Assembly: GCF_005239225.2 (NCBI RefSeq)
Contig: NC_133296.1
Coordinates: forward strand, 14,508,001-14,572,000
Source of the DNA: Populus alba
Taxonomy: Eukaryota > Streptophyta > Magnoliopsida > Malpighiales > Salicaceae
Reading direction: 5' to 3'
DNA length: 64,000 nucleotides
In this document: one piece after another, positions 35,590 through 48,404 of the stretch
How the letters are laid out: the number at the start of each line of letters is the position of its first letter
Numbering within the stretch: position 1 is the first letter of the stretch
Translations under genes and position numbers: made by a program
The notes under the pieces: model-generated
Databases searched by the model: none
What the model saw: only the letters and a program-made list of their open reading frames with translations
What the model was told of the DNA's origin: nothing

Positions 35590-36870
35590 TTAATAGTAGT
35601 TATCCGATTAATTTAAGTATATCTTAATTAATTTTTTTAAAATATTAAAGTTAATGATGATATAAGTTTTTAGTAACTCTCGAACCGGTAATTTCTAGAA
35701 AATAAATTTAAAACTTGACAAGTTAAGTTATATTTTTCAAAAAAAATTTTTGTTTTTTTTATCAAAAATTGATGGTCGAAGATAATATTAATGAGGTAAT
35801 TTAAAGTAAGATATTGATTGTTTTTTAAGTATTTTTATTTTGAAAATATATTTAAATTATTTTTAATATTTTTTTAATATTATCATAAATATATTAGAAT
35901 AATTTTTTTTTTAATTTTTAACATTAACCCAAATCTAAAGCAAATGCCTTGAACCTATGAACCTTATTGATTCAAATTAAAGGAGGGATGGGATGAAGAT
36001 ATTATGCATATATTTGATCTCGAACATGTGAACCTTTTTATTTCAAATTAGAGGAGAGATGGGAAGAAGATATTTGATCTCGCAGGTACTTTTATTTATT
36101 TATTTAATTATATAATAATAAAAAATTGTTATATATATAATATAGAACCTTCAAAAATTAGTTATGGTCACTAATTATCAGATGACAACTTTTGTTTTTT
36201 TTTTTTAATTTTATCTCTAGTAATCTTAATTAGCTCAACGAGTCACACTATGCATCAATATTAATATCAATGCTCGATATCAATAGCAAAGATTTGAAAT
36301 TCACTGGTTGGTGTATTTTTAGATCTCTCTAGCTCGAAGCTCGAAGCTCTCATCCTCTTCCCACAACTTTGGATCCCTATGTAAAGCCCATACACTGACC
36401 ATCACAATCATGCCCCGTGGTATCTTCTATCCACCTACGATGTAGTCCTCAGAAGGAGCACGAAGCAGTAAAAGCGGTGCTGCAACTCGGGATATCTTAG
36501 CTTGGGAAGATCATTTTTCCATATGTCATCTATGACTCATTTAATAGAGGCATCTGGGAGTACTCTATTTTGCCCTTAATTTTTTTTTTTTTAAAAAATA
36601 GTAATGTGTACAATAAAAAAATAACCAGATTCTTTTTTATTAAAACGTAATTTATATAAGCAGCATGTAATATATTAAATCACAAATAATAAATATACAT
36701 TAATGATTAAGATAATATAACATGCTATTAAAATTAAACTAACTATTTATATATTCATAATTATTACAACATATAATAATATATAATTATATCTAATAAT
36801 TTCTCAGCCCGTTCAATTCGAGGTCGAGTTTGAAATATTCATATAGATTTGAGGAGAACCAATATCATTA
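35590..36870. other. A/T-rich intergenic sequence
   Basis: No gene recognised. Short pieces repeat the gattcaaattagagcaggga-type sequence of 31560 at about 35980 and 36040. Confidence 0.4.
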
Positions 36871-36879
36871 TTAGTACGT

Positions 36880-37480
36880 GGATGGACCTAGAATGATCAT
36901 GGACGGGCCAATATCTTTAACACTTTCACAATAAACAATCTCATTTTTCATTAATGTTGCTTCAAGACGTTGAACCTCCCCAACCTCTTAAAATCTATCA
37001 CAACATAAATTGAAGATGATGTTGGCCACACTATATCCTATCTTATTGACACCTTTAAAGATAGTTTGTGCTACTTTTCGAGTTTCCCATACCAAGTAAT
37101 TAATTTTTATACATACATTAAAAACTAATTAGTAGTCATCATTCACAATAAAACTATTTTAGTATTTAATAAATATAAAACAATATTGTATACCAATCGA
37201 TTCTTTCTCAAATATTAGGGGCATATTGCATCGGATTACATGAACATTTCAAGAAATGCGACTAGGTTTATTTGTCTCTTCTTCCATAACAAAAAAACAC
37301 AATGGATAAACTTCATTATTCGTATCATAAACAACTGCAACCAACATCTTAACTTTGTAATTACCATACAGATGAGTACTATTAATACTAATTAGAAGAT
37401 AATAATATTGAAAGTCATTAATTAAAGCACTAATAACCTCATTTTTCTTAATTCCTTTATCTCATCTTGCCAAATCTTTC
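36880..37480 (-). pseudogene. Decayed MULE (Mutator-like) transposase fragment
   Basis: On the minus strand, 37430 to 37270 reads LLISINSTHLYGNYKVKMLV and then VVYDTNNEVYPLCFFVMEEE, the pattern of the plant MULE DDE core around its first aspartate region. That aspartate position here reads N, so it is probably inactive. Later fragments include KGVNKIGYSVANIIFNLCC. Stops and frameshifts are frequent and no terminal inverted repeats were found. Confidence 0.65.
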
Positions 37481-37499
37481 AATCTAGCTATTCTTCTAA

Positions 37500-38830
37500 A
37501 TTTTAATTTTTTACTACTTGAAGGTTTATGGAATTTTGAATATATATATAGTTTTCAAAGAGATTTGCTAGATGTTCCATTAAAAAAAACATTGAATCAA
37601 AAGGGATGACAGTGCTGTTTAGACAAAGAATTTGGTGTATCATTAGCTTTCTAACAAATCCATGACAAGAATAAAAAATAATATTTGTTTTTAGATGATT
37701 TTAATATATTTAATATGAAAAATATTTTATTTAAAACAAAATACATTTTAAAAAATAAATACTATTGCATTCTCAAACACTTTAAAAATATATCAAATCA
37801 CCATCAATGTGACATCATTTTCTATCTGCTCCTTACTTCAAATCATTATGCACCTTCACATTATGCCCAAGAATCATATAACAACGAATTATATTAATTA
37901 CATCAACTCCATGCAATTCATATATACTTCTGCTAGGAAATAACAGTCACTATTGTATTGGCCAAGCTTTCTCAATATATACAGTCCAACATAAACTGAC
38001 ATTTTGGGTTTGATCAGGTTGGGCCAAATAAAAATCTCTTTGACATGGTTCAAGCACGCAGCTGAAGAGGTTGAGATTTTCCAAGAGAAAATCCCATTAC
38101 AGAAGAGGTAGGGTAGGGATGCAACACCAATAAAGCAAAGGAGATGAACAACACATAAAAAAAAAATAAAAATAAAAAATAAAAAAACCCTAACTCTAAT
38201 CCTCAGAAGCAAACACTAAAATTGAAAGGTAACAAAAATTAACCTAAAAAAAGCACGAACCATATCCAAACAGGGATCCCAAAAGTGCTATAGTTACACT
38301 TACATATAGAGGCAAATCTTGAGATATCTGGTGTCTTTTTTCTCTGTTGATTGTGCTTGAAAGTGTTTAGTTCCAAACTGAAGATAGTAATATCAAGTGC
38401 CTTTTTAATCAACCTTAAAATCAATCACAACAAAAGAAATTACGTACAATACCTTAACAACAAATGGAAATCAATCTTGATTAGGAGAAAACCACAGACC
38501 GAACCCCCAAGAAAAACATAAGAAATCTTCATCTTCTTTGACGTGACCTCCCCCCTTTTCTCTGTTTTTGCCTATTTGTTTCAGAAAAGAAAAAAAGAAG
38601 AAGATGAAGAAGCTGATCCATATTAGGATCATACGAAATTGGAATCCTTGATCCAGAGAAGATTAATGTTATAGATGTAATGAATATAGCAATCTCGGCT
38701 TCGACAATAGATGTTCGAGGAAGAACAATTACAAACTATTTTGAACATTGTAAAATTAAAAGCACTATCTTTTCTGTCGACAGGCCACCAACCATGAATT
38801 GTTAGCTCGTCTTGGAGGTTAGGTTGTTTA
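37500..38830. other. Intergenic sequence with a short direct repeat
   Basis: 38030-38148 repeats at 39150-39256 (e.g. ctctttgacatggttcaagc and gatgcaacaccaataaagc), 1.1 kb apart. No convincing gene. Confidence 0.5.
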
Positions 38831-38837
38831 CAATGTA

Positions 38838-39035
38838 CTAAGGAATTTGAGCAAAAGCCCTTGGGCCATGTGTGGACAAGCCAAGAATGATCGGGAGGTA
38901 GACGAGGACAAGGTCTGGGTAAGAGAGAATCGGAAAATGATGGGGAGAAGGAGCTGGAGAAGGATGAGGTATAGATTTTGCTTCTGTGTGGGAAAGGAGC
39001 AAACAGAAAAGAACAAAATATGTCATCATTTTCAC
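38838..39035 (-). CDS. Possible small secreted peptide (65 codons)
   Basis: The frame opens MKMMTYFVLFCLLLSHTEA, which looks like a signal peptide, followed by a proline-rich stretch (PHPSPAPSPHHFP). It contains no cysteine pattern after the signal. No family was recognised, and there is no duplicate or conservation evidence inside the window, so this may be chance. Confidence 0.2.
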   Translation of the reverse strand: MKMMTYFVLFCLLLSHTEAKSIPHPSPAPSPHHFPILSYPDLVLVYLPIILGLSTHGPRAFAQIP

Positions 39036-39274
39036 AAGGCTTTGTTTAACTTGAGAATGAGATTAACGGAGGGTGTGCGTGGAGCCTCAGATATAGATTG
39101 AATAAAGTTTTTCTTTTAAATTTATATTTAACCTTATTAAAAAATAAAAAATCTCTTTGACATGGTTCAAGCAAGTAGCTGAAGATTTTCCAAGAGAAAA
39201 TCCCATTACAGAAGAGGCAGGGGAGGGATGCAACACCAATAAAGCAGAGAAGATGAACCTTTCCATCTTTTGGC

Positions 39275-40898
39275 AGATGTGGGAGGGGGAGGCATCATGT
39301 GAGGTGGAGGGTTCTGTTCCAGTTTCACGGAAGTTGCCTCATCCTTAAGAGATCAGTGGGTTTTCCAGGCTTTGGACCCTGAATTACAGCAATGGAAGGT
39401 TTCTTTTCAACATCTTTTCTACCCCTTCTTTTATCAATACTTGGCACCTCTCGAGGAATGATCTCTGCAATGGCTTTTCAGTAATGTTTATCTGCCTCCT
39501 TGTGAAACTTCTCTTGGTTTGCCAAGTACAGCTGCAGAAAAGCACATCCATATGTTTAACCTCATAGTAAAGCTGGAAGGAATGTAGAAAACTTGAGCAC
39601 GGATCTGCACGTCGAAAGAAATAGGGAGGAAACAATGGAAAAGTGTCTTTACATAAATTTTACCTTCTCTCTTTCTCTGTTCCGAGCTTTGCTGGTTTCA
39701 CAATTCTGCTGCCTTCTCTCATAAAAGAAGGCTGAAAACATCTCTAAGATGTCAAAAAGACAATTAGAGAAATACAGTATAGATGATCAAGAAAAAACAA
39801 AGATTAGTCTGGAAGATTTCGCCAATATTCCGATGAACCTATAACAATTAGAAGCCCTCTTTCACATTACGATTTTGAATTGGCCAAGGTGCAATACAAG
39901 TATGGTGTAATGCAAAATTAGCAGCATGTAAAAATCAAAGAGGCTTTAGTACTCTCGTTGCTTCATATCAACCAAAATCAGGGAACAATAAAAGAATTGA
40001 TGGAAAGATGAACTCTAACTGTTTTACGAGACCAATTCAAAAAGCCTTTGAGTGACAGATTTCTATACCAATCAATTCTTCAGTGAAAAAAAAAAAAAGT
40101 TTATTTTTATAGTTCAAACCCCTTTCAATTCTAACTAAAAACTTGGTATTCAGTAAACTGGCAATGTCTCAAGAACAAGATTTTAAAATCAATGCCTTGC
40201 TGCTTCCAACAACAGAAGGTTTAGGCTCCCATCATCATCAACTTTCCCTTTCATGGTCTCCCAAGGCCAATTCTAATGATAATTAATCTATTCCAATAAT
40301 TAAAAAAAAAAAAACAGAATGAGATGATCCCAAATTTACAAATTCGATGCTTATCTTCAATTAAATCATCCTACATAATTAGATCACCTTAATTCTCAAA
40401 CATCAAACGCCAATCAAAATTATATGTATCAAATTTTCTCTTCCAAACTCCACCTCCCCAGTCATTAAACCATGGCCCCATTGCAAAGTCCAAATGTACA
40501 ATACTCAAATCCAGATCCAATCAAGAAAGCGAATATAACTCAATTCCACACACAAAAACAAAACTCACTTGCGCCACTCACGGAATTTAGCTCCCAACTC
40601 CTGCAGGCAGAAGCGGCCCATCAGAAACAAAAAAAAACCACCACCACCACCACCACCACTAGTCTCAAACACCTAAGACTCAAAAGTTGAGGCAAATTCA
40701 GGACTTGGAGAAGGCATACCAAACCCATACACCTCAGAAGAATGCATGTTGCTGTCATTGATGAAATTTTCTTGAGCCAATGGTGTTGCCCCAGGGAATG
40801 ATGTGTCATCACCTATGTTCATAATCACGTTGGACATGCTGCTTTGTGGGGTCATTTTGATATCCTTCAGGGTTGAATGAATCAAAGGAAGATGCCAT
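39275..40898 (-). pseudogene. Clathrin light chain pseudogene, copy 1
   Basis: Clathrin light chain binds clathrin heavy chain at the vesicle coat. The start codon is at 40898 (MASSFDSFNPEGYQNDP), with exon 1 to 40569 (QELGAKFREWRK near its end, then donor gtgagt). Other exons are 39733-39663 (FFYERRQQN...NREREK) and 39533-39275 (LYLANQEKFHKEADKHY, then [17 protein letters not shown] and a proline-rich C-terminus). Lesions are an 8 bp deletion near 40826 that shifts the frame, a stop near 40675 (GAG to TAG by comparison with copy 2), and TGA in place of the expected tryptophan after ADKHY. The exon carrying the central coiled-coil start was not found. Confidence 0.85.
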
Positions 40899-41150
40899 TG
40901 TTGATGATTTGATGCAAAATTTTGTGTTTCTCTAATATTTGTGTATTAATGGAGATTATTTGGAGACTTTCGCTCTGTTTTTCTAGGTGGTCGTTATGGC
41001 AGTTAACGTTGTGTTCGGATCTGTTAAGGTGGGTAACGGATCCCCGTTGATATTTTGCAAGAGTTAAATTAACTAAAAGCTCCTCAGGAGACTTTCGCTC
41101 TGTTTTTTGAGAATTTTGTAATTTCAGTATGGATACAATAAAGTACACGT
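39340..41150. repeat. Segmental duplication, partner 61483-63240
   Basis: About 1.75 kb is shared in the same orientation with only scattered differences and short indels. It covers the clathrin light chain pseudogene and ~250 bp upstream of its start. Copy 1 continues about 65 bp further into the 3' end of the gene than copy 2. Confidence 0.93.
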
Positions 41151-41585
41151 GCCATGAATCACAATTAAAAATGAGGATGTCTAATTAACTTGCTAAGCTA
41201 TCATACGTGTAAAGAATTTATGAATAAATAAAGAATGATTTACAACGCTACAACAACCTTGAATAATTAACAATGATGGTTGTTTTCTAATTACTAAAAT
41301 GAGTCACTTGATTATCTTAACTTCCTTGAGATCCAAGCCAATCAACATTTTAAATTAATTTAAAAAGTAATAAAAAAAAGTTACCGATCAGATTCTGAAT
41401 TTATTTATTAAATATTAATAATTTAAATTTTATAAATCTCAAAATTATTAAAAATTTATCTAATCATTAATTTCAAAACAACAAGAAATTAATTGAGATA
41501 TTCATAAATTCATATAAATACTCGTAACTAAAAAAAAATCAAAATACTGTTGATGCCTTCATGGATGCTAGGCTGCCCCTGGGAA

Positions 41586-41631
<46 letters not shown>

Positions 41632-42056
41632 GAACCCAAGATCCCTCTCAAACAGTATTCGAGGAGTGGATTAAGCAGTCTACAGCACGAGAGTTTGCTT
41701 GGTCATAATGAGGGAACATGCCCTTGTGTAGGACCAAACCATCCTGTGGCCCATAACACAAAAGCTTGCCTCCTCTCTCCTCTCTCCTCTCTCTTCACTT
41801 GTACTCAAGGAGGAGTCATAATGCTCAACTTGGATTGTTTTCTATGTTTCTTAGCACGGATTCCTCTCCTCGTTTAAAACCTTCTTCTTCTTCTTCTTCT
41901 TCCTTTCTCCCATCCCATTTCTTCCTTTCTCCCATCCCATTAATTATTATTATTTGTGTATTAACAATTTTGTTTTTCTCATTAAAATGCTTTTAGGTAA
42001 GTTCTTAAACAATGATCCCATTTTATTTATATATATATATATATTTTTGTACACGC
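41151..42056. other. Intergenic sequence
   Basis: A/T-rich with an (AT)n run at 41589-41628 and a (CTT)n stretch near 41880. No gene recognised. Confidence 0.5.
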
Positions 42057-43319
42057 TGTTAAAATTACAAAATTTGAATTTCATTTTCTGATTTATTTTT
42101 TTCATAAAAAAGTAATTGAGATATTATTTTGTTTTTTTTTCGATGTTAAATTGACGTATTCTAATGATCTCTAATCGAAGAAAAAAACCTCTATATATTC
42201 AGTATGGTGGTCTTAGGTTTCAGTGTTTGGAGTAGTAATAATAAACATAAATAAATAAAATAAAAGTAGCGATTGATTAACTTTTTAGGTGTAAGGACAA
42301 CTTGGATATTTAACGCACACAAGAAATTAAAAAATAAAATAAAAAATATATCAGTAAACAGAAAGGGTGCGTGCAAATAACCTTTTTAAGAATTTATTTT
42401 TGGTAAATAAACTAATTTATATGGAGGCAGTTTCGGTATGACTAGAGGTTGCACTCAACTATGAAGTTGTTTTTAAAATAAAAAAAAATTATTTTAAGTT
42501 AATATTTTGAGTGTTCAGATTATTTTGATGTGTTAATATTAAAAATAATTTTTAAACAATATAAAAAATTATTTTAATGCATTTCAAATTAAAAAACAAT
42601 AATTATCACACTCCCAATATTATATAATACAGTATTTTTAGTGGCTGCATTATTATATGACATGATTTAAGAATTTCATGCAAAAGTTTATAGTAACCTC
42701 GGTGAATGAAGAGAAAAATGAAAAGAGGATAAAAACCTTGGTGTTTATAAAATGAACTTTGTAAAGCTGACAACATACAAAAGGATTTTGAGAAGTAGAG
42801 GGATATGTACTGGGATGCCATCAGGATGATGATAAGCTGTAATTAAAATGGTTAATTATTAGTTTTTATTTGTTAAAAATTATTTTTTATATTATATATG
42901 TTAAAGTAATTTAATGAACACAAACTACATACAAACAGGAAAATATATATAATATTCTACCTTTAATTAATAAATCAAGATAAATATATTTATTTAACAG
43001 CATAAACATATCAAATTAATTTTTATAAAACATGCAATTCCAAACCTTGAAGAGAAAAATAAATAAAACAAAACTTATCGGCATTACATTGTTCTCTACG
43101 CTATTGACGGTGGGTTAGTAGTGTTGGCTGTATTTCTTAGAACAAAACCTTTTTTTTGAAATTGCACGTTCTTTTACCTTGAAAAAATACTGCAGTTCTC
43201 TTTTATTCTACTCAAGGGTGATGTCAAATCTATAGCAAATGCCTTGAACTTATTAATAACCTTATTGATTCAAATTAGAGCAGGATGGCATGATGTTTGT
43301 TGATTTTATCGTAAATGAT
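42057..43319. repeat. Duplicated spacer of the ankyrin cluster
   Basis: 42057-42620 matches 30845-31440, 42685-42850 matches 33266-33430 and 54066-54230, and 43156-43308 matches 31452-31605. The order of blocks is rearranged relative to the partner region. The right end is interrupted by the Copia element. Confidence 0.8.
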
Positions 43320-43489
43320 TTTGGTGTTAAATAATATTTATGTTGTCTTATTTATTAAGGGTAGAATAGTACTTTCAGTTTAACCTATATATATTTTATT
43401 TGTAATTAGGTTAAGACTAAGCATTCATAATAAACAGATTATTCAGAAATCTAGCCTCCGTTTTGTGTTTGATCTCAATTAATTTAACA

Positions 43490-43501
43490 TGGTATCAGAG
43501 C
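43490..43501 (+). other. Primer-binding site of the Copia element
   Basis: tggtatcagagc directly abuts the 5' LTR, the standard plant Copia primer site for initiator methionine tRNA. Confidence 0.9.
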
Positions 43502-43791
43502 TGGTTTTATGGAACGAGGCTTAATCCTAAATACAGCTTCGCGGATCCAACTATTTTTTTTTTGGAGTGATATTTTGTCTTCCGCTTCTGCAAAATTAGG
43601 TATTTCGACAGTTTCTGCAATTATTTTGATATTTCGTCTTCCCTTCAGCATCTGCAATTTGGTATTTGCGTTCAGTTTTTGCAAATTTGTTTTGTATTTT
43701 GGAGTAATCGTATAATTTCGAGAAGAGATTTGTTTAGTTTATGCAATTTTGTATTTTGTTTCCGCTGCTTTTGCATTCTGGTTATATGTGA

Positions 43792-46700
43792 TTGCTGATT
43801 ATGGCTACTAAAAGAGATGATTCACTTCAGTCTGTGAGTGTGAGGTTGGATGGGAAGAATTATTCGTATTGGAGTTATGTGATGAGAAATTTCCTTAAGG
43901 GTAAGAAGATGTGGGGGTATGTTAGTGGGACTTATATGATACCTAAGAATGTTGAGGAGGGAGATGTTGTTTTGATAGATACATGGGAAGCAAATAATGC
44001 AAAGATCATTACTTGGATCAACAATTCTGTTGAGCATTCGATAGGTATGCAGTTGGCGAAGTATGAGACAACAAAAGAGGTTTGGGATCATCTGCAAAGG
44101 TTATTCACACAATCAAATTTTGCAAAACAGTATCAATTAGAGAATGACATACGAGCTCTTCATCAGAAGAATATGAGTATCCAAGAGTTTTATTCTGCTA
44201 TGACAGATCTGTTTAATCAATTGGCTCTTACATAATCGGCAGAATTAAAGGCATGTGGTGCCTATATTGAGCGTAGAGAGCAGCAACGATTGGTGCAGTT
44301 TTTAACAGCACTTCGCAGTGATTTCGAAGGACTTGGAGGTTCAATTCTGCATCGTTCTTCACTGCCTTCTGTTGACTCTGTTGTTAGTGAGTTATTGGCT
44401 GAAGAAATACGTCTTCAGTCTTATTCTGAAAAGGGAATTCTTTCTGCTTCGAATCCTTCAGTATTAGCAGTGCCTTCTAAGCCATTCTCTAATAATCAGA
44501 ATAAGCCTTACACAAGGGTTGGCTTCGATGAGTGCAGTTTCTGTAAGCAGAAAGGTCATTGGAAGGCTTAGTGTCCTAAGTTGAGACAGCGGAATCAAGC
44601 TTGGAAGTCTGGCAATCAGTCACAATCTAATGCTCATAGACCACCTCAGGGTTATAAACCACAACACCACAATACTGCAGCAGTAGCTTCCTCGGGTTCT
44701 ATTACCGATCCTAATATTTTGGCTGAACAATTTCAGAAGTTTCTCTCCTTGCAGCCACAAGCAATGTCCGCTTCTTCTTTCATAGGTCAGTTGCCTCATA
44801 GTTCCTCAGGTATGCCACATTCTGAATGGGTCTTGGATTCTGGTGCTTCTCATCATATGTCTCCAGATTCCTCATCTTTTACCTCTGTATCCCCTTTATC
44901 CTCCATTCCTGTTATGACTGCTGATGGCACTCAAATGCCCTTAGCAGGTGTTGGTTATGTTGTCACACCTCACATGTCTCTCCCTAATGTTTATCTTATT
45001 CCACAACTCAAATTGAATCTTGCGTCTGTTGGTCAAATATGTGATTCTGGTGATTATTTAGTCATGTTTTCTGGTTCCTTTTGTTGTATACAAGATCTGC
45101 AGTCTCAGAAGCTGATTAGGACAGGCCGTAGGGAGAATGGACTATATATTTTGGATGAGTTAAAAGTGTCAGTTGCTGCTGTTGCCGCTGCTACTACTAC
45201 CGTTGATTTGTCTTCCTTTCGTTTGAGTATTTCATCTTCTAGTTTTTATTTATGGCATTCCCGTCTAGGTCATGTTTCGTCTTCTCGTTTAATATTTTTG
45301 GCATCCACAGGAGCTTTAGGAAATTTGAAAACTTGTGACATTTCTGATTGTAGTGGATGTAAATTGGCAAAATTTTTCGCCTTACCTTTTAATCGAAGTA
45401 TTTCTGTTTCTTCTTTACCATTTGATTTGATTCATTCTGATGTATGGGGACCTTCTCTTGTTGCCACAAAAGGAGGGTCTCGATATTATGTCTCTTTTAT
45501 TGATGATCATACTCGTTATTGTTGGGTTTATTTAATGAAACATCGTTCTGAATTCTTTGAGATATATGCAGCTTTTCGATCTCTTATCAAAACTCAATAT
45601 TCTACTGTGATCAAATGCTTTAGGTGTGATTTAGGTGGGGAATACACTTCTAATAAATTTTTTCAATTGCTTGCCCTAGATGGAACCATCCACCAAACTT
45701 CATGTATAGATACTCCTGAGCAAAATGGTGTTGCTGAAAGAAAACATAGGCACATTGTCGAAACTGCTCGTTCTCTCTTGTTGTCTACTTTTGTTCCTAG
45801 TCAGTTTTGGGGAGAAGCTGTTCTTACTGCTGTAAGCTTGATTAATACAATTCCATCTTCTCATAGTTCGGGTCTATCTCCTTTTGAAAAGTTATATGGG
45901 TATGTCCCTGATTATTCCTCATTTAGAGTCTTTGGTTGTACTTGTTTCGTTCTTCATCCTCATGTAGAACGAAGTAAGCTATCCTCTCGATCCGCTATTT
46001 GTGTCTTTTTGGGCTATGGTGAAGGTAAAAAGGGTTATCGTTGTTTTGATCCAATAACTCAGAAACTTTATGTGTCTCGTCATGTTGTCTTCCTTGAGCA
46101 TATACCTTTCTTTTCTATTCCATCCACTACTCATAACCTGACTAAATCTGATCTTATTAGTATAGATCCATTTTCTGAGGATTCTAGTGATGATAGCTCT
46201 CCCCATGTTCGATCAATTTGTACTCATAACTCTGCAGGTACTGGTACTTTACTCTCTGGCACACCTGAAGCTCCATTCTCATCTACAACCCCTCAAGCTT
46301 CATCTGAGATTGTGGATCCACCTCCACGTCAGTCCATCCGTATTCGCAAGTCCACAAAACTACCAAATTTTGCTTATTCTTGTCATTCTTCATCATTTAC
46401 TTCCTTTTTAGCCTATATTCATTGTCTTGTTGAGCCCTCTTCCTATAAAGAGGCAATTCTTGATCCGCTTTGGCAGCAAGCTATGGATGAGGAACTTTCT
46501 GCATTGCATAAGACAGATACTTGAGATCTGGTTCCTCTACCTCCTGGTAAGAGTGTTGTTGGTTTTCGTTGGGTGTATAAGATCAAGACTAATTCTGATG
46601 GGTCTATTGAGCGATATAAAGTTAGGTTGGTTGCCAAAGGATACTCTCAACAGTATGGTATGGACTATGAGGAGACATTTGCTCCGGTTGCAAAAATGAC

Positions 46701-47960
46701 TACTATTCGTACTCTTATTGCCGTAGCTTTGATTCGTCAATGGCATATTTCTCAACTTGATGTTAAAAATGCCTTCTTGAATGGAGATCTTCAAGAAAAA
46801 GTTATATGGCACCCCCTCCTGGTATTTCACATGACTCTGGATATGTTTGTAAGCTTAAGAAAGCATTATATGGTCTCAAACAAGCACCCCGTGCTTGGTT
46901 TGAGAAATTCTCTATTGTGATCTCGTCACTTGGCTTTGTTTCTAGCAGTCATGATTCTACTCTTTTTATTAAGTGCACTGATGCAGGTCGTATCATTCTA
47001 TCTTTATATGTTGATGACATGATTATTACTGGTGATGACATTGATGGTATTTCAGTTTTGAAGACAGAGTTGGCTAGACGATTTGAGATGAAGGATTTGG
47101 GTTATCTTCGATATTTCCTGGGTATTGAGGTAGCATACTCACCTAGAGGTTACCTTCTTTCTCAGTCGAAATATGTTGCAGATATTCTTGAGCGGGCTAG
47201 ACTTACTGATAACAAGACTGTGGATACTCCTATTGAGGTTAACGCAAGGTACTCTTCTTCTGATGGTTTACCTTTGATAGATCCTACTTTATACCGCACT
47301 ATTGTTGGGAGTTTGGTATATCTCACCATTACTCGTCCAGATATTGCATATGCTGTTCATGTTGTTAGTCAGTTTGTTGCTTCTTCTACTATTGTTCACT
47401 GGGCAGCTGTTCTTCGTATTTTGCGATATCTTCGGGGTACAGTTTTTCAAAGTCTTTTACTTTCATCCACCTCTTCCTTGGAGTTGCGTGCATACTCTGA
47501 TGCTGATCATGGTAGTGATCCCACAGATCGCAAGTCTGTTACCGGGTTTTGTATCTTTTTAGGTGATTCTCTTATTTCTTGGAAGAGCAAGAAACAATCT
47601 ATTGTTTCTCAATCATCCATCGAAGCAGAATATCATGCCATGGCATCTACTACCAAAGAGATTATTTGGTTACGTTGGTTACTTGCTGATATGGGAGTTT
47701 TCTTTTCCCATCCTACTCCTATGTATTGTGACAACCAGAGTTCTATTCAGACTGCTCACAACTCGGTTTTTCATGAGCGGACTAAGCACATTGAAATCAA
47801 TTGTCATCTTACTCGTCATCATCTCAAGCATGGAACCATTACTTTGCCTTTTGTTCCTTCTTCATTGCAGATTGCAGATTTCTTTACCAAGGCGCATTCC
47901 ATATCTCGTTTTCGTTTTCTAGTTGGCAAACTCTCGATGCTTGTAGCTGCCGCATCGTGA
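43792..47960 (+). pseudogene. Copia gag-pol polyprotein with three stops and a frameshift
   Basis: Domains in order are Gag from 43792; a zinc knuckle at about 44536-44575 (CSFCKQKGHWKA); protease with DSGASHH at 44836; the GAG-pre-integrase motif WHSRLGHVSS near 45256; integrase (HSDVWGP near 45433, PEQNGVAERKHR near 45715); reverse transcriptase with YVDDMIITG near 47007; and RNase H (YSDADHGSD near 47493, SSIEAEYHAM near 47617). One frame is kept to about 46800. It is broken by TAA at 44233, TAG at 44569 (inside the zinc knuckle) and TGA at 46522, then by a one-base deletion near 46803. The copy cannot make its own enzymes intact but could still be moved by a relative. Confidence 0.95.
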
Positions 47961-48404
47961 GTTTGAGGGGAGATGTTAAATAATATTTATGTTGTCTTAT
48001 TTATTAATGGTAGAATAATACTTTTAGTTTAACCTATATATACTTTATTTGTAATTATGTTAAGACTAAGCATTCATAATAAACAGATTATTCAAAAATC
48101 TAGTCTCCGTTTTGTGTTTGATCTCAATTAATTTAACATTTGGGACGGCCATTTTAATACTGTTCAGACCAACCCAAGTTGATATCTGTAATTAACATTG
48201 ATATTTTTATTTTTTACTCAATCCAACAACAACAACAACAACAACAGGAGTCCAGTAAATGCATGCTTAATATATATATAAAATTAAGTAGAAGTGCGCA
48301 TACATTCAATTGGAAACTCAAGAGTTATTACAAAGTTCAAATTATTACTCCAATCGCTCGCCAGACACAATCCAAGATATGATCGATCTCAAAATCCTGA
48401 ACTT

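Larger units (their letters stand above)
43325..48138 (+). mobile_element. Full-length Copia-type LTR retrotransposon (4814 bp), defective
   Basis: Identical-length LTRs (165 bp) bound it at 43325-43489 and 47974-48138, starting tgttaaataat and ending aatttaaca, with 7 substitutions between them. tttgg at 43320-43324 and 48139-48143 is the target duplication. A primer-binding site (tggtatcagagc, 43490-43501, complementary to initiator tRNA-Met) follows the left LTR. A purine tract (ttgaggggaga, 47963-47973) precedes the right one. The polyprotein runs 43792-47960 with three in-frame stops and one frameshift. Confidence 0.97.

Noticed and set aside
41690..41880. Possible short coding region or microRNA-like stretch
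   Set aside because: No stable hairpin or conserved motif could be seen by eye; CT-rich low complexity explains it.
46187..47983. Several alternative frames within the Copia polyprotein
   Set aside because: They are shadows of the pol frame, which carries all recognised motifs.
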